From NCBI GenBank assembly GCA_029780675.1, contig JAKOYE010000101.1, forward strand, positions 22,173 to 86,172: a stretch of DNA of 64,000 bases, in the 5' to 3' direction. Made by a program: the position numbers and the translations under genes. Shown here one piece after another: positions 26,084-34,571 of this stretch. This DNA comes from Actinomycetes bacterium (lineage in GTDB: Bacteria > Actinomycetota > Actinomycetes > Mycobacteriales > Mycobacteriaceae). Each line of letters opens with the position of its first letter. Position 1 is the first letter of the stretch. Under the pieces are notes generated by a model, which was not told the DNA's origin, ran no database searches, and saw nothing but the letters and a program-made list of their open reading frames with translations.

Positions 26084-27375
26084 GAGCCAGGCCCGACGAC
26101 GTCGACCGGCCCGCGGTACTCCCGCCAGACCCGTGGGCCGTAGAACAAGACCCCGATGCCGACTGCCGCCAGCCAGCCCAGGGTCAGTCCGGTGAGGCCG
26201 CCGTGCAGAGCACCGAACGCAGCGCCGGCCAACTCCAGCACGCTGAGGACACCGACCAGCACCGCCTCCCGGGCGACATTGCCGCTCACCCGCGCCAGAG
26301 TCACGTGGTGATCCTTCACGACCAGCCCCAGTCCGCCCACACACAAGATGATCAGTGCGGTGTGGGCATTCGTGGCGTAGTCGTCACCGAAGATCTTCAG
26401 AACCAGGTTCCCCAGAACCGCCATCACGAGGATCGCGGCCGCACACACCAGCAGGGAGTACTGGAGTGTCTTGCGGAACTCCATCCGGAAGGTCGCAGTA
26501 CTGCGGGCCCCGGACGCGAAGAGTGCGACGGCCAATGACAGCGGAATGAAGAACACGAACCCGGCCAGCGACCACGCCGCGTACAGATAGCCCGCCTGTT
26601 CGGAGCCCAGCGTGACGTTGGCGAGGATGGGCATGGCGAAATACGCCACCAGAAGAGACGTGTTCAGTGCGTGATGACGGAAGGCGTCGCCCTGCATGCC
26701 ACGCAGCGCCGTCGGGGTCGGGACAAGCCATCCCCTCGGGACCGAGTAGGTCTTCAGCAGCGCGGCGACGACGAACAGGATTGACACGATGTTGGCCACC
26801 AGCCAGCTGGAGAAGATGGCCAGCGACCCGTACTCAGACATGGTGAACGCGGCGGCGATCAGCAACCCGAGTTTGACGACGGATTGAATCGCGTTGCGTC
26901 GCAACTGCATTTGGCCGCCGATGATCGACAACAGCGCCTGGTCGAGCAGCAGCCCGATCGCCTGCGTGACGACCGCAGCGGCGAAGATCACCGCGATCCA
27001 GGGCTCGCTGCTGATTCCCGGCAATCCCAGGAACGTCACCGGCAGCAAAGCGGCGCAGACCAGCGACACCACTCCGGCGAACAGTCCGGTGACCACGGCG
27101 GCCGTCGAGACCAGCGTGCTGCGGTGGTCTGCCATCCGCGGCAGCTGGGCCGTCAGCATGGTCCCGAAGCCGAGCAGGGTCAGCGGCGCCAACAGGTTCA
27201 TCGCCGAGATGGCCGTTGACGATTCGCCGACGTCGGCGGCGGTGAACGACCGCGCTGCCACCGCCCAGAAGACGAACCCCAGCCCCGCGGTGATGACCGA
27301 GGTCGAAGCCAGGGCCGCCGCACTCTGCAACAAGAAACGTAGCTTGCTGCGATGCTCGGCATCTTTATTGCTCAT
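26080..27375 (-). CDS. Polysaccharide flippase-like membrane protein (MOP superfamily)
   Basis: A 431-residue polytopic protein with about 12 hydrophobic helices, typical of Wzx/O-antigen flippases of the MOP superfamily; the N-terminal LLQSAAALASTSVITAGLGFVFWAVAARSF is the usual opening. It would move lipid-linked oligosaccharides across the membrane. The start ATGAGCAATAAAG is one of two near-identical copies made by a local duplication of the stop/start junction, and is coupled to a seven-codon micro-ORF. Neighbours are glycosyltransferases and GH16, as expected for a flippase-dependent pathway. Confidence 0.82.
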   Translation of the reverse strand: MSNKDAEHRSKLRFLLQSAAALASTSVITAGLGFVFWAVAARSFTAADVGESSTAISAMNLLAPLTLLGFGTMLTAQLPRMADHRSTLVSTAAVVTGLFAGVVSLVCAALLPVTFLGLPGISSEPWIAVIFAAAVVTQAIGLLLDQALLSIIGGQMQLRRNAIQSVVKLGLLIAAAFTMSEYGSLAIFSSWLVANIVSILFVVAALLKTYSVPRGWLVPTPTALRGMQGDAFRHHALNTSLLVAYFAMPILANVTLGSEQAGYLYAAWSLAGFVFFIPLSLAVALFASGARSTATFRMEFRKTLQYSLLVCAAAILVMAVLGNLVLKIFGDDYATNAHTALIILCVGGLGLVVKDHHVTLARVSGNVAREAVLVGVLSVLELAGAAFGALHGGLTGLTLGWLAAVGIGVLFYGPRVWREYRGPVDVVGPGS

Positions 27376-27392
27376 CGGCTCTTACTGCTCAT
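27372..27392 (-). other. Coupled micro-ORF at the GT4/flippase junction
   Basis: A 17-bp-period duplication (TGCTCATCGGCT at 27369-27380 and 27386-27397) copied the ATGA junction. The first ATG overlaps the glycosyltransferase stop and encodes six residues (MSSKSR). Its own TGA overlaps the flippase ATG in a second ATGA. Ribosomes can therefore pass from glycosyltransferase to micro-ORF to flippase. Confidence 0.7.
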
Positions 27393-28630
27393 CGGCTTCG
27401 GTACGCCTCGACCGCGTCGTCGTACATGGTCTCGATTCGCGAGACGACCGCGCTCACAGTGAACTCCCGGGCCCGGTCGCGGCCCGCGGCGCCGTAGGCC
27501 AGCGCCTTCTCGGGGTCGGCCAGCAGTGCCGACAGCGCATCGGCCAGGGCCGCCGCGTCGCCCGGAGGGACCAGCAGCCCGGTGGTGCCGTCGACCACCA
27601 TGTCCACGATCCCGCCCGACGCAGCCGCGGCCACCGGCCGGCCGGCCGCCATCGCCTCCAGGACCACGGTGGGACAGGGGTCCGACCACACCGAGGGCAC
27701 CACCACCACGCGGGCCGAGTTGAACAGCTCCACCACCCGGTCGTGGGTCACCTCGCCCAACCACCGCGCCCCCGGGGGGAAGTCCCAGGACTCGCCGGTG
27801 CCCATGCGGCCGGCGAGCACCAACTCCGGCGGCGACTGCAGGCGACTGTAGGCGTCGAGCAGCACCGGAATGCCCTTGTCGAAGCTGAGGTCGCCGACGA
27901 AGAGAAGTGGCGCATCCGCCGCTGTCGGGGAGATGTCATCGGCAACGATCTCATCCGGGATGAAGTTCGGGATGACCTTCGCGTGGAGAGCGGCACTATG
28001 CAGCCAGCTTCCGGCCGGGATGTCGACGGCGTGGGCGACCGCACTGCTGACCGCGGCGACGTCGGTGAGACGGCGGGCGCGGCGGTGCGCCGACCAGGCG
28101 TTGGCGGCCAGGGTGACCGGACCGTTGAGCTTGCCGTAGTGCGCCGACGCGCACGGCAGGCAGCGCTTGGGGGCCGGTCCGGGGCAGCGCTCGCGTTCGA
28201 ACTCCATCAGCCGTTTGGTCGGGCAGATGTGGCTGTAGTCGTGCAGGGTCATCACCAGGGGCACGCGGGCTCTGGCCGTTGGGCCCAGCGCGCTGTTGAC
28301 GATCCAGTTGTGTGCGTGGACCACATCGAAACCGCCGGTGGCCAGTTCCTCGCGGATCGCGCGGGCGACGATCGGGTCGGGAAGCGGCAGAGCATGAGGA
28401 CGGACCGGGTCACTGTACAGGGCCGGGAACCGGGAAGCGGCAGTCCGGACACGCACCACCCGGACGCCTTCGACGCGGGACTCCCCCGGCGGCGAATCCT
28501 GGCCGGAGGCGAAGCCCAGCAGTGTCACGTCGTGGCCGCGGCCGGCAAGCTTCCGAGCGAGATTCCAGACGTGCCGCTCCTCACCGCCGGCCAGCGGCGG
28601 GATGAACTGTGCCAGGTGCAGAATCCTCAC
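27389..28630 (-). CDS. GT4 family glycosyltransferase
   Basis: A 413-residue GT-B glycosyltransferase of family 4. The N-terminal domain opens HLAQFIPPLAGGEERHVWNLA; the nucleotide-sugar site in the C-terminal half includes VVVPSVWSDPCPTVVLEAMAAGRPVAA near residues 310-335 with the conserved Glu. A cysteine cluster (CPTKRL, CPGPAPKRCLPC, about residues 146-175) occurs in a subset of GT4 enzymes and may bind metal. Donor and acceptor are unknown. GTG start, overlapping the previous glycosyltransferase stop. Confidence 0.87.
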   Translation of the reverse strand: MRILHLAQFIPPLAGGEERHVWNLARKLAGRGHDVTLLGFASGQDSPPGESRVEGVRVVRVRTAASRFPALYSDPVRPHALPLPDPIVARAIREELATGGFDVVHAHNWIVNSALGPTARARVPLVMTLHDYSHICPTKRLMEFERERCPGPAPKRCLPCASAHYGKLNGPVTLAANAWSAHRRARRLTDVAAVSSAVAHAVDIPAGSWLHSAALHAKVIPNFIPDEIVADDISPTAADAPLLFVGDLSFDKGIPVLLDAYSRLQSPPELVLAGRMGTGESWDFPPGARWLGEVTHDRVVELFNSARVVVVPSVWSDPCPTVVLEAMAAGRPVAAAASGGIVDMVVDGTTGLLVPPGDAAALADALSALLADPEKALAYGAAGRDRAREFTVSAVVSRIETMYDDAVEAYRSR

Positions 28631-29736
28631 CGGGCGACCTCCCGATACAACGCCTCCAACTGGGCGACGCAGTCGTCCCAGGTCGGAATCGGCGGCGGGG
28701 CGGTGCGGGGTTCGGCGGCCAGCTTCAGCACCGCAGCGGCGATCTCGGACGGGGAGGCGTCCAGCGGGATCGTCGTCGCCAACCCGTCCCGGCCGAGTTC
28801 ACTCAGTCCGGAGGTGTCTGCCACTAGAGCCTTGGCGCCGGTTCCCACCGCCTCCATCACCGCGACGGGGTGCGCCTCGTATTCGCTGAGCAGGCACACC
28901 ACGTCGGAGTCGGAGACGACCCGGCCAAGCCCGGCCCGCTCGGCCGGCCCGAAACCGCGAATGGCGAAGTGCTCGGTGACGCCCAATTCGCCGGCCATTT
29001 CCCGCAGCCTGGCCTCGAAGGGGCCGGCGCCGATGATCTCCAGCCGGGCACCGGGCGCCCGGCGCAGAATGTCCGGCATCGCGCGCAGAATCCGGTGATG
29101 GCCCTTGTACTCCTCAAGGCGCCCGACGGAGATCACCAGCGGATCCCCCTCGGTGGCCGGGGCGGAGTGATCCACCGGCAGCGGTTCGCATCCGTTGCGG
29201 ATCAATCGGATCGAGGACTCTGGAATACCGAGAGCCTTGGCGAAGGTCTGCCGCTCAAACTCGCACACCGCCACCAGAGCGGTCGCAGACCTCAGTAGCG
29301 GACCGATCGCGCGCCACTGCAGCGGCCGGATGAAGTTCCGCAGACCCGATGAGTTGCCGCCCGTGTGGAAGGTCAACACGGAAGGTATGCGGGACCGCAC
29401 CGCGGCCAGAGCGGTGGGCGGCACCAGGGTGTGGACACCCTGGACGTGAACCACGTCGTAGGCGGACTGCGACTCCCGCAGATGCCGGCGCAGGCCCGGA
29501 GACCAGAGGTAGTCCCGGTTACGGGGGTACGCCGGCCACCGGCGGATGTCGTAGCCGTCAACACGCTCCGACGGCGGCAGTTCGCCGGAGGTGTCGGTGG
29601 TCAATACCGTCACCTCGACCCCCAGCGCGGCCAGCCGCCGGGACACCTCGTGCACATGGGTCTCGATGCCGCCCATGTAGGGCAGCGCCCGGGCCGAGAC
29701 CATGGCGACCCGAAGGGAACCCGCTCCCGCGCTCAT
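28627..29736 (-). CDS. GT4 family glycosyltransferase
   Basis: A 369-residue GT-B enzyme. The first domain begins RVAMVSARALPYMGGIETHVHEV (glycine loop for donor phosphate), and the second carries VCLLSEYEAHPVAVMEAVGTGAKALVAD with the conserved E-x7-E glutamates. It is distinct in sequence from the neighbouring GT4, so it probably adds a different residue or linkage. The ATG overlaps the stop of the GT2 gene (ATGA). Product is cytosolic or membrane-associated and is expected to build the lipid-linked repeat unit exported by the flippase. Confidence 0.87.
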   Translation of the reverse strand: MSAGAGSLRVAMVSARALPYMGGIETHVHEVSRRLAALGVEVTVLTTDTSGELPPSERVDGYDIRRWPAYPRNRDYLWSPGLRRHLRESQSAYDVVHVQGVHTLVPPTALAAVRSRIPSVLTFHTGGNSSGLRNFIRPLQWRAIGPLLRSATALVAVCEFERQTFAKALGIPESSIRLIRNGCEPLPVDHSAPATEGDPLVISVGRLEEYKGHHRILRAMPDILRRAPGARLEIIGAGPFEARLREMAGELGVTEHFAIRGFGPAERAGLGRVVSDSDVVCLLSEYEAHPVAVMEAVGTGAKALVADTSGLSELGRDGLATTIPLDASPSEIAAAVLKLAAEPRTAPPPIPTWDDCVAQLEALYREVAR

Positions 29737-30686
29737 CGCGCGTGCCGCCGCTCGGACAGCCGGCGCGACACGGTGCCGACGACGTAACCCACTGTGGTGT
29801 AAGCCAATCCGATCACAATCACCGCCGCCCTTGAGAGTCCCGACCAGTCGCCCCGCAGGGCCGAGCCAAGATTACGCAGGACACCCATCGGGAGCGTCAC
29901 GGTGGAGTAGGACAACTCCGAGGACAGACCGGACTCCACCCCGGTCCGCCGTGCCATCTGCGCCTTGGACAGGCCCTCCGACCAGCAGCGCGAACGGAAG
30001 TACGCAAAGGTCTCCCGGTCCAGTGGGACGTGGTGGATCGCCACTGCCCGGTCGTCGTAGAGGAACACGCCGTTCGGCCGTTCCTCGGCGACCCGGATGC
30101 AGAACTCCGTCTCCTCACATCCCACCGGGAGCGCGACGGCGGCCGACCGGCCGACATCGGTCAGGAAGCCACCGTCGTCGAACAGCTCGCGCCGGAAGGA
30201 TGCGTTCGCTCCGATGAGGTTTCGGACGACGCCGGGCCTCTGGCCGACGTAGCTACAGCCCACCACCCAGTCGAATTCCGGCGGCCACCACGCGGGCCGC
30301 TGGGTGGTCCAGTCGGGATCGATGCGACCGCCGACACCCAGGACGTTGGGGTCGGTGTATGCACGTTTCAGGGCGGCCAACCATCCGGGCATTGCGGCCG
30401 CGTCGTCGTCGAGGAACACCACCACATCTGAGGTGGCCAGTTCGACGCCGGTGTTGCGCGCACCCGAGACGCCATTGCCCGTCTGGCTGTGGTTGGGTAC
30501 CACGCGCACATCGGGAAGCACCTCGGAGAACCGGGCCTGCAGTGCTGGGTTGTGGTCCACCACCAGGATCAGTTCCTCCGGCGGCGGCTTCTGGGCCTGG
30601 ACCGAGGCGACGGCCCGCAGTGTGACGTCCCATCGCCTTTCGGTGTAGGCGCAGATCACCACTGCACAACTTGGTTCTGAGCTCAT
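29733..30686 (-). CDS. GT2 family glycosyltransferase
   Basis: A 317-residue GT-A enzyme. The donor metal motif is VVFLDDDAAAMPGW near residue 95; the N-terminal strand is AVVICAYTERR; the acceptor/catalytic region contains CEETEFCIRVAEE near 190. Two hydrophobic stretches near the C-terminus (about 268-300) suggest membrane association. The family includes initiating and chain-extending transferases; the sugar is unknown. It overlaps its neighbours on both sides by four bases. Confidence 0.87.
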   Translation of the reverse strand: MSSEPSCAVVICAYTERRWDVTLRAVASVQAQKPPPEELILVVDHNPALQARFSEVLPDVRVVPNHSQTGNGVSGARNTGVELATSDVVVFLDDDAAAMPGWLAALKRAYTDPNVLGVGGRIDPDWTTQRPAWWPPEFDWVVGCSYVGQRPGVVRNLIGANASFRRELFDDGGFLTDVGRSAAVALPVGCEETEFCIRVAEERPNGVFLYDDRAVAIHHVPLDRETFAYFRSRCWSEGLSKAQMARRTGVESGLSSELSYSTVTLPMGVLRNLGSALRGDWSGLSRAAVIVIGLAYTTVGYVVGTVSRRLSERRHAR

Positions 30687-33091
30687 CCGCTTGGCCCTTC
30701 CGGGGTGACGTGGATCGCTGCGGGGTCAGCGAGGATGTGACGAACCTTGACAATATCCTCAGTGCCCGCGATCCAGAGCGCCGCTGCCACGACAACGGCC
30801 ATCAGTGGGGCCAGCACCGCCGCGATGCGCATCGCCCGTCGGGGAATGCCGCCCACGGTACGCCGAACCCAGGAGACGACGGACCCGAAGTTCGCCGCGA
30901 TCAGCACCGCCGCGCCGGAGTAGATCGTCAGCGGCGTCAGCCATACCCCGAAGAGCACCAGAAACACCGACACCAGGCTCGCACTGGCCAACAACGCCGC
31001 ACCGGTCATCGCGGGATCCCATTCGGCCCGCACCCGACCGGCCGTGTCACGGATTCGGGGCCAGAGCCTGCTGCGGATCACCAGGGCGATGAACAGCCCG
31101 CACCACAGTCCGACAGCCAACTGGGTGGTCCACGCGACCTTCGGCGTGGTTCCGAACCAGCCACTTCTGAGGTCCGCGTAGCCCAGACCGTTCAGGTCGT
31201 AGATGGTCACCGGGCCGTGCCGGTAGGCGATGCTGATCCCCGGTACCTCGTCGAACTTCGTCACCTGCCGTGGGGTGAGTTGCTTGCCGTCGTTGGGTTC
31301 GCCGTTGAAGAAGTACGACCCGAAGGGCGGCTTGTGCTCGGCCATCCTGCGGTCGACGTAGATGTAGTTCAGCCGCATCGCGCCCGCGGCATCCGTCTCC
31401 GCCGTCCCCCAGGTGGTCGCCAGGTACAACGACGAGATCTCGATGTCTCGGGGTCCGTCCGCCACCGGCCACAGCCCGGCCTGGGCACCGAGCAGGACCG
31501 AGCTGACCCGGTCCGCCGCGACGCGACTGCCGGCCGGCAACGCCTCACGTGCCCACTGGGCCGCGGCCAGTGACTCGGCATCCATTGACCGGGTGTCGGC
31601 GGCCGGGATATACGGGCCGGGCAGATGAGCCCAACTGGGTCCGCTGCCCAGCACGTAGCCGCCGACAAAGGTCCCCGCAGCCAACAAAACCCCGATGATG
31701 CGGATGATCACCGCCCGCCGGTGCTCCTGGAAGCCGAAATGGTGTGGTTCACGCCACCAGTACCACGCCGCGAATCCCCCGACCGTCAGGCTGAACGGAA
31801 TGAAGAGGAAGCTGTTGGAGCGGTCGAAGAGTTCGCCCCCCTTGGGCACGACGCGCGCCGCGAGCAGAGCCGGGATGGACGCCGACAGGACGATCAGCAA
31901 GCGCAGCTGCGACTGCTGATGATGACGTTCGCGGTAGGCGGGCACCAGCATCACCAGCACGATCGCACTCAACGCGGCGGCGTAGTACAGCAACACGTAC
32001 TGGTCGAATGACCGGGACGCCGTTCCGGCGGAGTCCTTGAACAGCTCGCGGCGCTCACCTCCGACGAACTGCACCCGGACGTCGGCGATGATCGGCCCGA
32101 AATAGTCCGAGAGCAACCGCCGCTGAACGATCGCCCAGGCGAATGTCGACGCGATGCTGGCGCAGGCCCCGTAGAGAATCCACAACCGCGCCTTGCCGCC
32201 CTCGGCGCCCGCCCAGAAGAACAGCAGTCCCGCGGTGAGGAAGCTCGTCACGTGGTGGGTCACCGCCACCGCGAGCAGACAGAGGGTGGCACCCGCCAGG
32301 AGCGGCAACGGCTTGTCGGCGGATCGGGCCCGGGCGATGAAGGTGACGGCCGCCAACGCCAGCGGTAACGACATCGTCTGGTAGGCGAACTGCGAGTTGA
32401 AGAACACGAACTGCGAGGACATCGCATACACCGCGACCGCGAGTCCACCTGCGCGTTCACTCCCGGTCAACCTCTCGACGGTGTCGCACAGCACCGTCAC
32501 CAGCACCAACCGGCACACGATGACCACCACCGTCGCGGCGGCCATGGTGGGGATACCCGCCTGGTGCACCAGCAGCGCAACGGCTTCCAGACCAGGATAT
32601 CTGGGGCTGACCTCCAGCAGGGGGTTGGGCTGGAAGAGTTCGTGCGAGGAGAGAATGTCCCCGAGCGTTCGCATGTGCAGTTGCTCGTCGAAACCGGTGA
32701 ACAACATCGGGTTGGTGGCCCGCCAGAACAACGTCGGCCCCAGACCCAGACACACCACCGCGGCATTGCGCGTCGCCCGGTGCAGGTGGGAGCTGGTCAG
32801 TGCCCACAGTGCCCGGCCGTACATCGCGGCAAGGCTGATATCGGAGATGATCTCGGCGATCTCACGGTGCTCCTGCCGGGCGAGGGCGACCGCGATGACT
32901 TGCCCCGCCAGGGCGCACAGTTGCCAGATGAGAAGCTGCCGGATCTGGACGTACGCGTCCTGAGTCGGCGCCTTTCGCCGGAACCACCGCTTGCGATGCT
33001 TGGCGCGGTGGTGCGCTACGCCCGCGGGCACACGGGCGCTCTCGGTGTCGTCAACATCCCTCGCCCCGTCCTGCAGAGGCACCTCCGTCAC
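30683..33091 (-). CDS. Large polytopic membrane protein, possible GT-C glycosyltransferase or polymerase
   Basis: About 802 residues with at least a dozen hydrophobic helices and a large exported region near the C-terminal third (DTRSMDAESLAAAQWAREALPAG onward), then three further helices. An acidic GFDEQLH motif in an early loop resembles the loop-1 acidic motif of GT-C glycosyltransferases that use polyprenyl-phosphate sugars. I therefore suggest a GT-C enzyme or polymerase, with moderate confidence. The ORF runs on upstream into the divergent gene; the GTG at 33091 is chosen because a good -10 element lies 40 bases upstream. It heads the polysaccharide operon. Confidence 0.72.
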   Translation of the reverse strand: MTEVPLQDGARDVDDTESARVPAGVAHHRAKHRKRWFRRKAPTQDAYVQIRQLLIWQLCALAGQVIAVALARQEHREIAEIISDISLAAMYGRALWALTSSHLHRATRNAAVVCLGLGPTLFWRATNPMLFTGFDEQLHMRTLGDILSSHELFQPNPLLEVSPRYPGLEAVALLVHQAGIPTMAAATVVVIVCRLVLVTVLCDTVERLTGSERAGGLAVAVYAMSSQFVFFNSQFAYQTMSLPLALAAVTFIARARSADKPLPLLAGATLCLLAVAVTHHVTSFLTAGLLFFWAGAEGGKARLWILYGACASIASTFAWAIVQRRLLSDYFGPIIADVRVQFVGGERRELFKDSAGTASRSFDQYVLLYYAAALSAIVLVMLVPAYRERHHQQSQLRLLIVLSASIPALLAARVVPKGGELFDRSNSFLFIPFSLTVGGFAAWYWWREPHHFGFQEHRRAVIIRIIGVLLAAGTFVGGYVLGSGPSWAHLPGPYIPAADTRSMDAESLAAAQWAREALPAGSRVAADRVSSVLLGAQAGLWPVADGPRDIEISSLYLATTWGTAETDAAGAMRLNYIYVDRRMAEHKPPFGSYFFNGEPNDGKQLTPRQVTKFDEVPGISIAYRHGPVTIYDLNGLGYADLRSGWFGTTPKVAWTTQLAVGLWCGLFIALVIRSRLWPRIRDTAGRVRAEWDPAMTGAALLASASLVSVFLVLFGVWLTPLTIYSGAAVLIAANFGSVVSWVRRTVGGIPRRAMRIAAVLAPLMAVVVAAALWIAGTEDIVKVRHILADPAAIHVTPEGPSG

Positions 33092-33098
33092 GGCCTCG

Positions 33099-33130
33099 CC
33101 TGAAACCTCACCTGAAAACTCACCAGAAAT
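33099..33130. repeat. 12-bp repeat at the start of the polysaccharide operon
   Basis: CCTGAAACCTCA and CCTGAAAACTCA lie back to back with a further partial unit. They lie between the -10 element and the annotated GTG; if translation began further upstream they would encode Ser-Gly-Glu-Phe/Val repeats. Confidence 0.65.
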
Positions 33131-33136
33131 ATTGTA
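33131..33136 (-). promoter_or_regulatory. Candidate -10 element of the polysaccharide operon
   Basis: TACAAT on the minus strand (one mismatch from TATAAT) lies 40 bases before the GTG of the membrane protein gene, in an AT-rich patch unusual for this region. No clear -35 is visible. A second candidate, TAGACT on the plus strand near 33228, would serve the divergent ATP-grasp gene. Confidence 0.5.
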
Positions 33137-33245
33137 CTCCTGTGGCGTGCCGTAATCAGGAAATCGTAAAGGGTGCGCCCGGTCGACACCTGTCGAGCGG
33201 CATCGACCCGGGACCTTCGGTCCGCCGACTAGACTGACCCAACCT

Positions 33246-34505
33246 ATGCTCCGCGCCGCCGTGTACCTCCTCGCCTGGCTCGCCTTGGCGCTGCGTTTCG
33301 ATCGCTCGCGCCCGGGCCCCAACCTGGACACCCAGTTGCCCGCCGTGGTGCTGTGGGCATCGCGGTTCCCGCTGCAACACGGCTGCCTGGGGGTGTATCG
33401 CAGCCTGGGCCGGGCCGGGGTCCCGGTGTACGCGGTGATCGGTGATCCGCACGCACCCGTCGCGAAATCCCGCTATGTCCGCGGAACGCTGCTATGGCAA
33501 CCGCATCTCGGCGAGGGGTACCCCGAGCTGATCGAACGCCTCATCGACTTCGGCCGCCGACTCGGCCGCCGGTCACTGATCGTGTGCACATCGGATGAGA
33601 TGGCGGTCCTCGTGGCCCGGCACCGGGCCGACCTGACGGAGCACTTCATCCTGCCGGACGTCGACCCCGAACTGCCCGCCGAACTCGCCGACAAGCGCGG
33701 CCTGGACACCCTCGGCCGCCGCCACGGCATGGCGACCCCGGCGGCGGTCGCCGTCGACACGATGACACAGCTGATCGCCCTCGACGCCGAGATGACGCCG
33801 CCACTGATCGTCAAGAGCGTCGCACTGCGCGGCCAGGTGCAAAGTGTCGAGAACACCACCCTGGTCCAGACCCGCGAGGACCTGCTCGCGATGGCCGACG
33901 CCTGGACGGAACCATTCGGCGTCGTTCTCCAGGAGTATCTGCCCGACGAGGACTGCGAGGACTGGTTCACCCACGGCTACTGCGATGCGCACAGCCGGGC
34001 CCAGGTCGTCTTCACCGGCCGGAAGGTGCGAACCTGGCCCGCACGGGGCGGCGCCACCGCCGCCGCTTACACCGCCGCCAATCCCACCTTGGCGGAGTTG
34101 GCGAGAACCTTCTGCGCGGCCGTCGGTTACCGCGGTGTCTTCGATATCGATTGGCGGTACGACCGGCGCACCGGCCGGTACAACCTGCTGGACTTCAACC
34201 CCCGGGTCGGCGCCCAGTTCAGGATCTTCGAGAACGACGCCGGGATCGATGTCGTGCGGGCGATGCACCTCGACCTGTCCGGCCGACCCGTCCCCAACGG
34301 ACATCAGATCGACGGCGAGCGATTCATCGTCGAACCTTGGGACCTGGCCAGTCTGCTCGCCACCCGCTCCCACCCGCTCGACGGGATGGGCGGTGCGGGT
34401 CGCCCCAGGGCCGCGTGGCTCGCCTTCGACGATCCCAGGCCGGTGTTCGCCGCCGCGGCAACGCAGATCCGGGACTCCATCCGCACCCGGATGCGGGGTT
34501 CTTGA
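33246..34505 (+). CDS. ATP-grasp family ligase
   Basis: A 419-residue ATP-grasp enzyme. The N-terminal pre-ATP-grasp fold (VVLWASRFPLQHGCLGVYRSL) is followed by the ATP-binding region (IVKSVALRG near residue 184, then QEYLPDEDCEDWFTHGYC) and the metal-binding FDIDWRYDRRTGRYNLLDFNPRVGAQF near 305. ATP-grasp enzymes join a carboxylate to an amine or thiol through an acyl phosphate. Placed between a glycan operon and a UDP-glucuronate-making enzyme, it could amidate a uronic acid or add an amino acid to the glycan; that is inference. Start ATG follows a short hydrophobic N-terminus. Confidence 0.8.
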   Translation: MLRAAVYLLAWLALALRFDRSRPGPNLDTQLPAVVLWASRFPLQHGCLGVYRSLGRAGVPVYAVIGDPHAPVAKSRYVRGTLLWQPHLGEGYPELIERLIDFGRRLGRRSLIVCTSDEMAVLVARHRADLTEHFILPDVDPELPAELADKRGLDTLGRRHGMATPAAVAVDTMTQLIALDAEMTPPLIVKSVALRGQVQSVENTTLVQTREDLLAMADAWTEPFGVVLQEYLPDEDCEDWFTHGYCDAHSRAQVVFTGRKVRTWPARGGATAAAYTAANPTLAELARTFCAAVGYRGVFDIDWRYDRRTGRYNLLDFNPRVGAQFRIFENDAGIDVVRAMHLDLSGRPVPNGHQIDGERFIVEPWDLASLLATRSHPLDGMGGAGRPRAAWLAFDDPRPVFAAAATQIRDSIRTRMRGS

Positions 34506-34519
34506 TAACCTGATGCGCG

Positions 34520-34548
34520 TTGACATCAAGCGCCGCCTTACCTACTTC
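34520..34548 (+). promoter_or_regulatory. Candidate promoter of the UXS-UGD fusion gene
   Basis: TTGACA (34520-34525), a 17-base spacer, then TACTTC (34543-34548) lie between the ATP-grasp stop and the fusion gene ATG. The -35 is perfect and the -10 is weak (3 of 6), so transcription of the fusion may be partly independent of the ATP-grasp gene. Confidence 0.45.
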
Positions 34549-34571
34549 AGCACCCGAATCGAATAGAGAAT

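Noticed and set aside
30683-33331. The 80-codon upstream extension of the large membrane protein ORF
   Set aside because: It overlaps the divergent ATP-grasp start and includes the likely operon promoter (TACAAT), so the GTG at 33091 is the better start.
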